Numbered from the stretch's first letter, positions 50,554 through 58,886 are shown. The stretch: DNA of 64,000 nucleotides from a virus (IMGVR_UViG_3300019760_000001:43714-107713); one strand, 5' to 3'. Numbers and translations are program-made. The notes: generated by a model not told the origin, from the letters alone.

Positions 50554-50681
50554 TATAGTTTCTCACTCGCGAGGTGCTCTAAGACTTTTTTCATAAGTCC
50601 TATCATAGTCATACCACGTTCTTCTGCTGCTGATTTAAACTGTTTACTTTGTTCTTCTAAAACTCTAATTGATTTGTACAT
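50553..50681 (-). CDS. Ribbon-helix-helix-like small protein, 42 aa
   Basis: AAAAGGAG precedes the ATG at 50681 and the stop overlaps the next ATG (TAATG). The product MYKSIRVLEEQSKQFKSAA continues EERGMTMIGLMKKVLEHL, the beta strand-helix-helix of Arc/CopG-type repressors. It may repress itself and the coupled AP2 endonuclease. Confidence 0.65.
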   Translation of the reverse strand: MYKSIRVLEEQSKQFKSAAEERGMTMIGLMKKVLEHLASEKL

Positions 50682-50733
50682 TAGTACTCCTTTTGTTTAT
50701 GTTGTAGTATTGTAACATAAATGTAACATATTG

Positions 50734-51279
50734 TCAAGAGATTCTCTTAATTGAGATAAGAAAACCTACTGGATTTTGTGAATATGGTTGGTCTGGGTAC
50801 TGGCTGTCGTGCCAATAGTTAGGCCTATACTCACTCACTTTAATACCAGATTCTGGGTGAGGGTACTGTTTCACTGGGAATAGCCCTAGCTCTGACCAGT
50901 AAACTATATCTTGCACATGCTTCACTTCCACATCAGTTGCTGTGAACTTAATAGAACAGCTATTTGGCATATAATCTACGGTTCCAATAAATTGTCCATT
51001 ACTTCCACAAAGTTGACAAGCTTGTCCCATATTACAATCACCAGGACACTCAGTTTGTTCCTGCACAAAGTACTGTTCGTTTGGTTGTAGTGGAGAGAAT
51101 ACTTCTACACCACTAACCCAGTGACCTATGTGCTCAGGATTTTCCCAAGTAAAGTCGTGTCCTAAGTCATCTGAATTGCTGTATTGGTCCAATGCCAAGT
51201 TTGATAAAGGAAACCAAAATTTGGTTGCTCCGTTGTTCAGTGCTTCTATTTGTTGTTCGTTAAGTTGGATTGGGTTCAT
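50734..51279 (-). CDS. ASCH/PUA-like phage protein, 181 aa
   Basis: The pattern PLQPNEQYFVQEQ, VEVKHVQDIVYW and YSQNPVGFLISIKRI resembles phage proteins with a PUA-like fold (often annotated as morphogenesis-related). CPGDCNMGQACQLCG is a Cys cluster inserted in the middle. RNA or modified-base binding is a guess. Confidence 0.55.
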   Translation of the reverse strand: MNPIQLNEQQIEALNNGATKFWFPLSNLALDQYSNSDDLGHDFTWENPEHIGHWVSGVEVFSPLQPNEQYFVQEQTECPGDCNMGQACQLCGSNGQFIGTVDYMPNSCSIKFTATDVEVKHVQDIVYWSELGLFPVKQYPHPESGIKVSEYRPNYWHDSQYPDQPYSQNPVGFLISIKRIS

Positions 51280-51280
51280 A

Positions 51281-51478
51281 TTAGTCCTTTATGTTATAAG
51301 ATTTATAGTCATGGTAATAATAGGCTAACATAAGTAGCGTAAATACAACAAGTAACCAAGACAGCAGTGGAGTAACAATTAATTGCCATACGTTAGAGTT
51401 CCAGTATTGGTCCTCATGACAGTTGAGTAGAGCCATAAGCACAAATGCTACCGCATAGCCATATAAGTAAATTTCCAT
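51281..51478 (-). CDS. Membrane protein, 65 aa
   Basis: Two hydrophobic segments at 1-18 and 33-53 flank a short polar loop. Unknown function. Confidence 0.65.
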   Translation of the reverse strand: MEIYLYGYAVAFVLMALLNCHEDQYWNSNVWQLIVTPLLSWLLVVFTLLMLAYYYHDYKSYNIKD

Positions 51479-51561
51479 GTTTAATCCTTTGTTTTTGACA
51501 GGCCTTCATTGTAGAAGAGTTGAAGGTTTTTGACCTTTTGTTTATTGAAGTTTCACGGAAT

Positions 51562-52050
51562 TTATTTGAGACACTCAATCGGATATTTAGTCACTCTATC
51601 GCACCCTAATTTGTCGTGTATTTTCTGGTGGCATGAACGGCAGACGATTCGAAGATCTTCCACTGATTCGTTACCAAGAGTAAGATAGTGTGTATGATGA
51701 CAATTGAGTCGATGCGTACTACCACAACCAGGTACTTCACACTGATTATTGGCAATAACCATTCGTTGAGAACGAAGGTCATACCAAAAGTCACTAAGTA
51801 AGTGTTCTGCTTTCTGTTCCGGAGACATAAATTGATCACTCCACCTAAGTTCAGTAGGTATCGTGTATGTTTGCTTGGGTTCGGGTTCAGGCTCGACTGG
51901 TTTGGTTGTTTCAGTAGGCTTGTTAAAGCCCCCAAATATTGGTTCGTTGCTTGATTGGTAGTACTTCTTCCTCGTTCGTTTGGGTCTGTTGGTGTACTCC
52001 ACAAACTGATACAGTAGAAAGATAACTACTATAGTAATAATATAATCCAT
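51562..52050 (-). CDS. Membrane-anchored HNH endonuclease, 162 aa
   Basis: The start at 52050 has AAAGGA 7 nt upstream. One N-terminal transmembrane segment (IITIVVIFLLYQFVEYT) is followed by a Pro/Glu linker and a C-terminal HNH: CEVPGCGSTHRLNCHHTHYL and CRSCHQKIH. A membrane-anchored HNH is unusual; it may act at DNA entry or in superinfection exclusion. Confidence 0.75.
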   Translation of the reverse strand: MDYIITIVVIFLLYQFVEYTNRPKRTRKKYYQSSNEPIFGGFNKPTETTKPVEPEPEPKQTYTIPTELRWSDQFMSPEQKAEHLLSDFWYDLRSQRMVIANNQCEVPGCGSTHRLNCHHTHYLTLGNESVEDLRIVCRSCHQKIHDKLGCDRVTKYPIECLK

Positions 52051-52155
52051 TAAATATTCCTTTGCTTGCTTAATCAACAAGAAAAAAGAAAGCACTCTGC
52101 AAGAGAACACCCTGTTAAGGGACCTCCGGTAGGATAAAGAAAAAAAAAGAACAAA

Positions 52156-52434
52156 CTAAGATAGCTTGCTCAATTGAATGTTCTGTAGTGTACGTTTCTC
52201 TACACCAGTATGTACGCATGGGTACACTTTCTCATCTGCTTCCAGATAAACTGGATGAGACTTGTTGTTGTTAAATCGTTTAGACTGAAGTAGCTTGTGT
52301 AGCTCATCAGTAAGCTCTACATGTGCATGGTCTCTGTATGGACCGTCTTCTGTTTGTAAGTCTCTGAGTAGTACTTTAGGAGATGATGTATGTACATCTC
52401 TCAAGTTCCTGCTTATTATTGCTGTTATTAGCAT
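52156..52434 (-). CDS. Hypothetical protein, 92 aa
   Basis: Charged mixed protein (SSPKVLLRDLQTEDGPYRD). Located just downstream of the RNA polymerase gene. Unknown. Confidence 0.6.
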   Translation of the reverse strand: MLITAIISRNLRDVHTSSPKVLLRDLQTEDGPYRDHAHVELTDELHKLLQSKRFNNNKSHPVYLEADEKVYPCVHTGVEKRTLQNIQLSKLS

Positions 52435-52464
52435 GTTATTTCCTTTGTATTAAGTTATAATGGG

Positions 52465-54165
52465 TTACATTATGTTGTTGTTTACTACGATTGGCAGTTC
52501 ACGGTTAGGTAGAGTCCAGTTATTGTCTCTGCTGATTCCTGTTGTTCGTTCGATTGTTTGTAGTTGTCTCTCTGCATAGCCCTCAAGGATTGCTAATGCT
52601 TCGAATGTTAGTTCAACTACTAATGCTTTGATGCTTGGTTGACCATAGAAGTTATCAAGTGTTGTCTTGATTTCTATACCCATCTCAAGTAAGTTAGAGT
52701 AGATATAATGTTCAGTAAATGCATCTGCTGAGTGTAGGATAGATACTGCTAGTCCTCTGTGTTTCTGTGTACCAATTGCTGGATTGAAAGGCATAGTTGA
52801 GTCAACAGTACTACCATCTTCCATAGGCACTCTACACTTGATTGAGTACGGATACCATACTGCGTTAACACCATCAGGTCTAGTTAGGATTACTTCAGTA
52901 ATACCAGATTCTGCTAGTTTCATACCGTACTGAGACATCATGTGGATGTAGTTGTAAGACTCGCCGAAGATTGAGTTAACCATGTCTTTATGTTCAGGTT
53001 TAACTCGTCCACCGTGGTTAGGCCCTTGCATTACTGCTTTAGCATCATCACGTTCCATACCTAAGTGGTTTGCAACAGCTTGGTGTGTGTCGAACTTAGT
53101 GTCACTGCCAAGTAAGTTAGTTGCTTCTAAGAACTTAGCATCACCAAATTGGTTAGCTGCGTTTATACCACCAGAGTTAGTAAAGTCATAAGACACGCAA
53201 GATGTTGTGTAGTTACCCTCGTTTTGGATGATATTTTGGTCAACATCAATGATATGTAGTAGTTTACCAAGTTCCTTGTGACTAATACCAAAGTCAACTA
53301 TTTTCCCAGCTTGGTATTCTTCTAAGTCTGCTAGTGCTTCGATTACTTTGTCCATTGCACTATTCACAAGATGGTCATATCGTTTAGCACCAAATTCCTC
53401 TCTAAGGTATTGTTTAGCAAGCCCCACTTCAGTAGTATCTACTAACCAAGGTTTAGCAGGCTCGATTAACCATTTCTCGAAGCTATCACCATATTCGTAA
53501 GCAAAGCCATATCTGTTAAGTGGGTAGTTACGACTGTTGCTGTCTAGTTTACGATAGTTAGTGTATGTTTGACCAAGTTTACATTTAGTCCAGTACGCTA
53601 CTTCAGTAAGTCTGTCAAAGTAATTAACATCATCAACATTTACTTTAGTATCTTCGTAAAGCAGTACTGCATAAAGGTCAACGAACATTGGTTGAATGTC
53701 TTTAACCATTAGCTCAACACTTGCCTTCTCTTCAAGTAAAGAAGTAGAGTTGTTGTTGAATTTTCTACCAGAACCTTTAAGTATTGCATGATCCTGATAT
53801 CCTGTTGGTTCGTTATACCAAGACTTGTTAAATGCTTTAGGCTCCTGCTCTCCAACTATAGAAGTAACAGGATGGCACACAAGTTCTCCATCAGATGACA
53901 TAGATACTTTGTTAGTAGTTACAGTATCGAAGTCAAGGTCTTTAGCTACAGTGTTTATACGGATAAGTAGCGCTTTTTTGAAGTTGTAAGTTCCGTTGTT
54001 GATTGATCTGATTGCTTTAGTATTAAGCAACATCTCACATACTCTACCAACTAGCATAGACAGTGTGTCGCCAGTAGTTACAGTAGATTCAAGTAGTTCA
54101 GCTATTTTGCTGTCTGTTAGTTGATTGAGTCGATTAAGTTCAGTTGATAGTATTTTAGGATACAT
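52465..54165 (-). CDS. Single-subunit T7/N4-type RNA polymerase, 566 aa
   Basis: LDSNSRNYPLNRYGFAYEYG matches the DxxGR block followed by the P-x-G segment. YDFTNSGGINAA is a divergent motif A (Asp followed by T-x-S-G-G). AKAVMQGPNHGG is a motif B-like segment with Arg/Lys near it and LHSADAFTEHY is motif C (H-S-x-D-A), as in N4-type enzymes. At 566 aa it is shorter than T7 RNAP. It should transcribe a phage gene class from its own promoter. Confidence 0.75.
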   Translation of the reverse strand: MYPKILSTELNRLNQLTDSKIAELLESTVTTGDTLSMLVGRVCEMLLNTKAIRSINNGTYNFKKALLIRINTVAKDLDFDTVTTNKVSMSSDGELVCHPVTSIVGEQEPKAFNKSWYNEPTGYQDHAILKGSGRKFNNNSTSLLEEKASVELMVKDIQPMFVDLYAVLLYEDTKVNVDDVNYFDRLTEVAYWTKCKLGQTYTNYRKLDSNSRNYPLNRYGFAYEYGDSFEKWLIEPAKPWLVDTTEVGLAKQYLREEFGAKRYDHLVNSAMDKVIEALADLEEYQAGKIVDFGISHKELGKLLHIIDVDQNIIQNEGNYTTSCVSYDFTNSGGINAANQFGDAKFLEATNLLGSDTKFDTHQAVANHLGMERDDAKAVMQGPNHGGRVKPEHKDMVNSIFGESYNYIHMMSQYGMKLAESGITEVILTRPDGVNAVWYPYSIKCRVPMEDGSTVDSTMPFNPAIGTQKHRGLAVSILHSADAFTEHYIYSNLLEMGIEIKTTLDNFYGQPSIKALVVELTFEALAILEGYAERQLQTIERTTGISRDNNWTLPNRELPIVVNNNIM

Positions 54166-54205
54166 ATTTTGCCTTTATATTAAATTTGGGTTGGTTGGGA
54201 TTAAA

Positions 54206-54223
54206 GTAAGGCCGAAGCCCTAC
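54206..54223 (-). terminator. 7-bp UUCG hairpin before the RNA polymerase gene
   Basis: GTAGGGC-UUCG-GCCTTAC on the minus transcript with one G-U pair lies between the 279-residue gene and the polymerase gene. The following UUUAAU is a weak U-run. Confidence 0.5.
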
Positions 54224-54224
54224 T

Positions 54225-55064
54225 CTACGCGAATGACATACTAAGTAGTTTGTCTTTGTTATTATCTTTCAAAGCGCAGATGCCTTTGATTGCTTTAGTT
54301 ACTGCCAGAGTTAATGCTCTATCAGGGATTGGTAATGCACCAACGGCTATCTGCTCTTTGTAGCTTCTGAAAGCCGATTCAAGAATTAATACATCAAGAC
54401 TAGCTGTTGTATCTGCCATTATATCTGCCATGAACAAGTAGTTCTTTGACTCAGTTTTAACATCAGAGTTAAGGTAGTTGTACACTGATAAGTTACCATC
54501 AGTTGTGTGTAAAGCTGAACCTTTGTCCTCTTTAGTTAATGCTAATGCATTTGCTAGTCTAGCTGTTAATACATCTGCTCTAACATCATCGAAGTTAGCT
54601 GTTAATAATTGTTTCAGTTCATCAAGTAAGTCAAGCTTAACTTTCAGTCCTGTAGTCATGTTAGTAACTTGTGCTGTTATCTCACTACCAAGGTCTGCGA
54701 ACAGTACGTTAGTAAGTTGCACTACAGTCATTGCTGAGTAGTCTACTGGTACTGAAGGCTCAACTGGAGCAGGTATTTCAATTGCAGTTACACCTGTTAC
54801 TAATTCTGATTCTACTGCTTGGGCAAAGTCAAAGCTAATAGCGTCGAATAGTACTGTTGCATCAAGGCCAGTAATGTCCTCTGCACCAGTGTATGCTGCT
54901 AGTAAGTCTTTACAAGTAGTTGGTGCTATAGTGTACTGTTGTTCACTGATGTTTGTGTAGATTTTTCTTAGTAATAAAGCTAAGTCTTTGTCTGTCTTTC
55001 TTAGTACTTTAAGTGCTTTATTTACTGCCGCTGCTGATGTTGTTTTGTTAATAATTGTGTTCAT
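54225..55064 (-). CDS. Hypothetical helical protein, 279 aa
   Basis: A mostly helical, Leu/Ala-rich protein with a proline-rich hinge near residue 100 (APVEPSVPVDY). It is expressed just upstream of the RNA polymerase. Its size is close to the N4 RNAP1 subunit but I see no T-x-x-G-R motif, so I do not assign it as a polymerase subunit. Confidence 0.6.
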   Translation of the reverse strand: MNTIINKTTSAAAVNKALKVLRKTDKDLALLLRKIYTNISEQQYTIAPTTCKDLLAAYTGAEDITGLDATVLFDAISFDFAQAVESELVTGVTAIEIPAPVEPSVPVDYSAMTVVQLTNVLFADLGSEITAQVTNMTTGLKVKLDLLDELKQLLTANFDDVRADVLTARLANALALTKEDKGSALHTTDGNLSVYNYLNSDVKTESKNYLFMADIMADTTASLDVLILESAFRSYKEQIAVGALPIPDRALTLAVTKAIKGICALKDNNKDKLLSMSFA

Positions 55065-55135
55065 GTTTATCCTTTATGAGTTGTGGTTCTGACTGATACA
55101 ATCCAGTCATAGAAGTAGTGAATACCAAACAGTTA

Positions 55136-55438
55136 TTAGGCTGTTTGTTGTGGTTGAGCGTGGATATGAGAGTCTGGTAGCATTAATGCTATTTGCTCGT
55201 CACTATAGTCCAGTTCTCGTAACCTGTCTACCGCTGTGTTAGTAGTTGTTGCTAAGTCTACTACTGAGTCAACTAAGTCACCTTTACAGTCGTTGTTGAA
55301 CTGCTTCGCTACACCTGCAATTGCTTGCATAGACTCATCTACTGTGTTGAGTGTTGAACCAATTACTGATTCGGTTGAGTTGAGAGTAGTTTGTGCTAAT
55401 GCACCTACTGATTTGAATATGCCTGTTTTTCTTGCCAT
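55136..55438 (-). CDS. Helical protein, 100 aa, paralogue of the 94-aa protein at 58.2 kb
   Basis: MARKTGIFKSVGALAQTTLN aligns with MRRASIFQSTKQVAQTTAS of the gene at 58169-58453, and both continue as long Ala/Val/Asp helices. The two genes share length and start motif, so they are paralogues. Unknown function. Confidence 0.65.
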   Translation of the reverse strand: MARKTGIFKSVGALAQTTLNSTESVIGSTLNTVDESMQAIAGVAKQFNNDCKGDLVDSVVDLATTTNTAVDRLRELDYSDEQIALMLPDSHIHAQPQQTA

Positions 55439-55516
55439 TTGTTTGCCTTTATGTTGAGTTGGTTGTTAATGAAATTAATCACATAAACAAATAAAATACA
55501 AGGAGTTAATCATGTA

Positions 55517-55639
55517 CTATTTGATTGGTTGAGACAAGTCAATGCCTGCTATGAACTCCTCTGCTGGAGTGGGAGTTTCTGCTATGTCTGCCAGTAAGGC
55601 TCGACATATGTTGAAGTTTGCTAGTTGATACTGGTTCAT
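55517..55639 (-). CDS. Small protein, 40 aa
   Basis: MNQYQLANFNICRALLADI begins in overlap with the upstream stop (ATGA). Acidic C-terminus. Unknown. Confidence 0.5.
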   Translation of the reverse strand: MNQYQLANFNICRALLADIAETPTPAEEFIAGIDLSQPIK

Positions 55640-55704
55640 TTGTCATCTCCGAAGAATTGGTTAGTTGATTGTTTACGCCATTTTGCTAAGATTATGTCTT
55701 TCAT
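55636..55704 (-). CDS. Very small ORF, 22 aa
   Basis: MKDIILAKWRKQSTNQFF starts behind AAGGA and overlaps the next gene's ATG as ATGA. Basic. Translation likely by coupling, function unknown. Confidence 0.45.
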   Translation of the reverse strand: MKDIILAKWRKQSTNQFFGDDK

Positions 55705-55714
55705 TATCAAGTCC

Positions 55715-55882
55715 TTATCTGTTGTTGTATGACCACATATTGAAGCCACTTGTTGGTTTACTGAACATGTTAGTTACAGTAGTTGATGATTTGCTATAGT
55801 TGTGTTTGTTGTTGGTACTCAGTACTTCGGCTAACACATAAGTTGCACATAGTAGTGCTAGTAGAATTGCTATTTGTTTCAT
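55715..55882 (-). CDS. Exported small protein, 55 aa
   Basis: An N-terminal signal (MKQIAILLALLCATYVLAE, cut after Ala) precedes a short polar mature part. AAAGGA upstream. Periplasmic or envelope peptide. Confidence 0.55.
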   Translation of the reverse strand: MKQIAILLALLCATYVLAEVLSTNNKHNYSKSSTTVTNMFSKPTSGFNMWSYNNR

Positions 55883-55934
55883 GTTAAATCCTTTATGTTA
55901 ATTTGTACAGGCACTTAAGCCTGGGTCGAGACGA

Positions 55935-56150
55935 CTAAATTCCTATTAATACTGGGAAATCATCATGTCTAGGTTTTATAGGGCTTGGTAACCAAATCAT
56001 ATCTGGTTGAGGTCCTTTACCTAATGATTTCAGTTCTCTAACTGCTTCTAGAATGTAGTACCATTGGTCTGTACAGTCTACCTCTATTATATCTTCATCG
56101 TAGTATTTACCTGTTTGTTTGAATGTTGTTATCTTTATTTCTATTGTCAT
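55935..56150 (-). CDS. Conserved phage-type protein, 71 aa
   Basis: FKQTGKYYDEDIIEVDC and AVRELKSLGKGPQPDM are typical of small proteins of unknown function in phages. Beta-rich N-terminus. Confidence 0.65.
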   Translation of the reverse strand: MTIEIKITTFKQTGKYYDEDIIEVDCTDQWYYILEAVRELKSLGKGPQPDMIWLPSPIKPRHDDFPVLIGI

Positions 56151-56437
56151 TTTTATGTCCTTTCATAGGCACGTACTTGAACTTGGGCCAAGACGGTGTT
56201 TTTAATTGGTTAATACTTTTACAGTTTGGTTATTATAAGTATTGTAGTAGTGTTGTAGTAAATAGAGTGTGTATGTGGCATAGTGCAAGTTTGGTGTTGC
56301 TCAAACATTGCAATTTGTCATGTTTTGTTGTGGAATGCTGCACAAATGCAATGCTGTAGACCGTAAAACCACCCCACAAACCCACACAATCCTCTATAGA
56401 GTTATGGTTGTGTAGAAAGTATACAGTTGGTTGGTTA
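56151..56437. other. Gene-poor region upstream of 56150
   Basis: No gene seen. A TATAAT (minus strand, near 56239) has only a weak -35. ACACAA/TTGTGT enclose a CTCTATAGAG palindrome near 56380-56416. Probably leader and terminator DNA. Confidence 0.4.
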
Positions 56438-56650
56438 TTAATACTCTAAGCATGGGCAAGTAGGTAAGTCCATTGGGTCTTCCCACTCGACACCGCAGTT
56501 AGGGCAGATAAATCCTTGTCCACGATTGGGTTGAAAGTCTGGTTTCTCATCTGGTAGGCTATCTAACCACTCATCCTCTAAATCATAGAGCATGTCTCTT
56601 GTATCCTGTTTATTTACTTCTTGCCAAAAGGCTTTGTCTGATTCAGTCAT
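56438..56650 (-). CDS. Acidic zinc-ribbon protein, 70 aa
   Basis: CPNCGVEW and CPCLEY at the C-terminus give a ribbon of two Cys pairs. The N-terminal 45 residues are acidic. First gene of the minus block. Confidence 0.65.
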   Translation of the reverse strand: MTESDKAFWQEVNKQDTRDMLYDLEDEWLDSLPDEKPDFQPNRGQGFICPNCGVEWEDPMDLPTCPCLEY

Positions 56651-57000
56651 TAGTTGTCCTTTAGTTAAATTATTTACCTAAACACATAAAGTATCGGATT
56701 AAAGAGTTTTTGCAAATACAATCCAACCAGGTGAAATGAACCATACTGTCCAATTGAATAGAGTGAAATTAATAAAACCTATTATTCGACCTAAACCCCA
56801 CAACTAAAGGAAAAACATACTAAAAAAATCCACAGTTGCGCTATTAGTATATAGGATGTATAGAGGATTAGTAAATAGATAAATTAGGTCACTGTCTGAC
56901 TCAAAAATAGGTCAATGACCGATTTATTAGCCCAAAACCCCGCTGTTTTTCCCTTAACTAAAGGCTTTAAGACGAGTTTTGCTCTTATTTGCTAACGCTC
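56651..57000. other. Divergent regulatory region
   Basis: Between the first minus gene and the plus operon lie a possible minus promoter (TTGCAA...TACTTT near 56690) and repeats described separately. No gene is evident. Confidence 0.4.
56885..56920. repeat. Direct repeats TAGGTCA (23 bp apart) with palindrome
   Basis: TAGGTCA occurs at 56885 and 56908. The second copy is part of GGTCAATGACC. A related inverted copy (CGACCTA) is at 56787. They lie 80-115 bp upstream of the ParB-like promoter and may be an operator or partition-like site for that protein. Confidence 0.45.
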
Positions 57001-57029
57001 TTGACATAATCAGTCAACTATGGTATACT
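57001..57029 (+). promoter_or_regulatory. Near-consensus sigma70 promoter of the plus operon
   Basis: TTGACA (57001-57006), a 17-bp spacer and TATACT (57024-57029) precede the ParB-like start by about 31 bp. It should be recognised by host RNA polymerase early after infection. Confidence 0.8.
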
Positions 57030-57059
57030 ACTGACAGATTACACACAAAGGATAACACA

Positions 57060-57770
57060 ATGGAAATATTAGAAACAGAGAGTTTGGTGCTACACCCAGA
57101 GGCATTAGCAACACCACGAATGAACGTAGAACAGTTTGAAGCACTGAAAGACCACATAGACAAACACGGTCAGTTAGAACCAGTTACAACATACAGAGGG
57201 AAGATAGTTGATGGTAGACACAGATGGTTGGTACTCCAAGAACTTGGGATTGGTACTATTAAAGCAGTTAAGATGGCAAATAATAGTACACTACAACAAA
57301 TTAAGGATGTAGTAATTGGGAAAGAAACAAGAAGACATGAAACTGCTAGTCAATTGGCAATTAGAGCATACAAGCATATCCTCGGAAGCACAGACAAGAT
57401 AAGCCAAGCCGAAGCAGCTAAGATGTTTGGGGCAAATGTTAAGAGAATAAGCGAAGCAAAGAAGATAGCAGTAACATACAATAGACCAGATATACTAGAG
57501 TTGTTGTTTGATGGAGAGAAATTCAACACAGGAACAACTGATATACCATTTTTGACTGATTCACTTGGTACTATACTAAGATGGTTAGCAGATAATTGGA
57601 CTATAAAGAACTCGGAAGTACAGATTGGGTTAGAGCCAAGGACTGAGTTAACAGAAACAGAGCAGCTGATAGTTAATAAGTTCCTTGCAGTACTGAAGAA
57701 AGAGTCTGAGATAGTTAGGACTGAGGTAATAAAGGTTGGTTATGCCATGCTGAAGGAAGGAAACGAATAA
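57060..57770 (+). CDS. ParB/Srx-domain protein, 236 aa
   Basis: I start at 57060, where AAAGGA lies 9 nt upstream and just after the promoter. GQLEPVTTYRGKIVDGRHRW (residues ~36-55) is the ParB-like nuclease/CTPase core with its GR-x-R-like turn. ISQAEAAKMFGANVKRISEA (~113) is a helix-turn-helix. It may bind the TAGGTCA repeats upstream. Partition or transcription control is possible. Confidence 0.75.
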   Translation: MEILETESLVLHPEALATPRMNVEQFEALKDHIDKHGQLEPVTTYRGKIVDGRHRWLVLQELGIGTIKAVKMANNSTLQQIKDVVIGKETRRHETASQLAIRAYKHILGSTDKISQAEAAKMFGANVKRISEAKKIAVTYNRPDILELLFDGEKFNTGTTDIPFLTDSLGTILRWLADNWTIKNSEVQIGLEPRTELTETEQLIVNKFLAVLKKESEIVRTEVIKVGYAMLKEGNE

Positions 57771-57779
57771 AGAAAAAAG

Positions 57780-57809
57780 AATAACCAAAACCCGAAGGTT
57801 AAGGTTATT
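57780..57809. terminator. Bidirectional rho-independent terminator
   Basis: AATAACC-AA-AACC and GGTT-AA-GGTTATT enclose CGAA. On the minus strand the stem is followed by ATTCTTTTTTCT, a good U-run. It separates the convergent ParB-like gene and the minus pocket. Confidence 0.8.
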
Positions 57810-57855
57810 TGAAGAATAGCTGTTTGCTATCTTCGTCGTATTGCTCATCAAACAT
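57805..57855 (-). CDS. Very small ORF, 16 aa
   Basis: GGAGG precedes the ATG at 57855, giving MFDEQYDEDSKQLFFK. It ends inside the terminator. Support is only the ribosome site. Confidence 0.3.
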   Translation of the reverse strand: MFDEQYDEDSKQLFFK

Positions 57856-57856
57856 G

Positions 57857-58144
57857 TTACACCTCCGCAGTAAGTTGAGCTAATAAGTCAATATCGTCAA
57901 CACCATTCATTGATGGAGCTAATAGGTCCTCTGCGTAGAAGTACACAGCATTTGTTATACCATAGATTTCATCAGTTGAGAAGATTTGGTTAAGCTGAGT
58001 ACCAGATACTGAGAAGTTAGCTATCTTAGCAACACGAACTGAGTTAGGACGTTTCAACATAGTAGCCAATGCGTCTTTAGAAGCTTTGTCAAGAGTTGAA
58101 GTCATTTTGTTTATGATTAGTTGTTGTTTGTTTGTTAATTCCAT
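57857..58144 (-). CDS. Hypothetical protein, 95 aa
   Basis: Helical product (KQQLIINKMTSTLDKASKD). Paired with the 94-residue gene upstream. Unknown. Confidence 0.6.
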   Translation of the reverse strand: MELTNKQQLIINKMTSTLDKASKDALATMLKRPNSVRVAKIANFSVSGTQLNQIFSTDEIYGITNAVYFYAEDLLAPSMNGVDDIDLLAQLTAEV

Positions 58145-58168
58145 TATATATCCTTTATATTAAGTTGT

Positions 58169-58453
58169 TTAAGCTATTGCGCTTAGTAAGTTTGCTTTTA
58201 GTTGTGCTTTCACATCATCAGGTATGTCCATCTTATCAATAGCAGTTTGTTGAGCATATGCTTCAGCAGTAATGTTAGCTACATCCATAACAGATTGTAC
58301 CTTAGCTTCTTTGATATCAGTACCGTCTTCGATACTGTTAAGCTCACGAGTTACTTTGATTTGGTCAACAACTAAGCCAGCTGTTTCTTCTATGATTGAC
58401 GCAGTTGTTTGCGCTACTTGTTTGGTTGATTGAAAGATAGATGCTCTTCGCAT
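58169..58453 (-). CDS. Helical protein, 94 aa, paralogue of the 100-aa protein at 55.1 kb
   Basis: MRRASIFQSTKQVAQTTAS matches the start of the gene at 55136-55438. Ala-rich helices throughout. The copy lies in a separate minus pocket beyond the plus promoter, so one copy was moved or duplicated. Confidence 0.6.
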   Translation of the reverse strand: MRRASIFQSTKQVAQTTASIIEETAGLVVDQIKVTRELNSIEDGTDIKEAKVQSVMDVANITAEAYAQQTAIDKMDIPDDVKAQLKANLLSAIA

Positions 58454-58616
58454 AATAAATCCTTAGATTAAGCTATGTCTATGACACGCCTAAGCAAGTA
58501 AAGTAAACGGTTCAGGGAAGTACATGAATTGAATGGCAGGTGAAATCAATGGGGGGGCCGTCTGGTTGTATGTCGGTAAAAGTGATATTAGTACCTCCCT
58601 CCCCGAAAATTTAAAA

Positions 58617-58712
58617 ATGACACACGTCTTACTGATAATCGTTATCAATACCATACTTATCATCTATATTATCCTACTAATAAACAATGGAGTTATCAAA
58701 TCAGTAGTATAG
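58617..58712 (+). CDS. Small hydrophobic ORF, 31 aa
   Basis: The frame MTHVLLIIVINTILIIYII is one transmembrane helix with a basic end. There is no good ribosome site, so the call is weak. Confidence 0.3.
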   Translation: MTHVLLIIVINTILIIYIILLINNGVIKSVV

Positions 58713-58880
58713 GGTATAAAAGACCGGCTGAGCGGAGGGTTAAGAGCGTGCCTATGAGAACTTGGTAATACCAAAATCACCTGCTCGGTTGAGGTTGAGG
58801 TAAGGCCTAGACAAGTTGGTAAATACCCGATCCTATAAAATTTCCGGAAATAATTCAGTAGAAGTTAAGTATATTGAGAG

Positions 58881-58886
58881 TATACT
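58881..58886 (+). promoter_or_regulatory. TATACT -10 element with shared downstream box
   Basis: TATACTGTTAGTAACAAAGG is followed by AATAAGCATG. Nearly the same string, TATACTGATATTAACAAAGG, is at 62039. No -35 is visible, so an activator or other polymerase may be needed. Confidence 0.5.

Noticed and set aside
54225-55064. N4-type second RNA polymerase subunit
   Set aside because: Similar length only; no polymerase motif is visible, and the main frame already has the DxxGR-like block.
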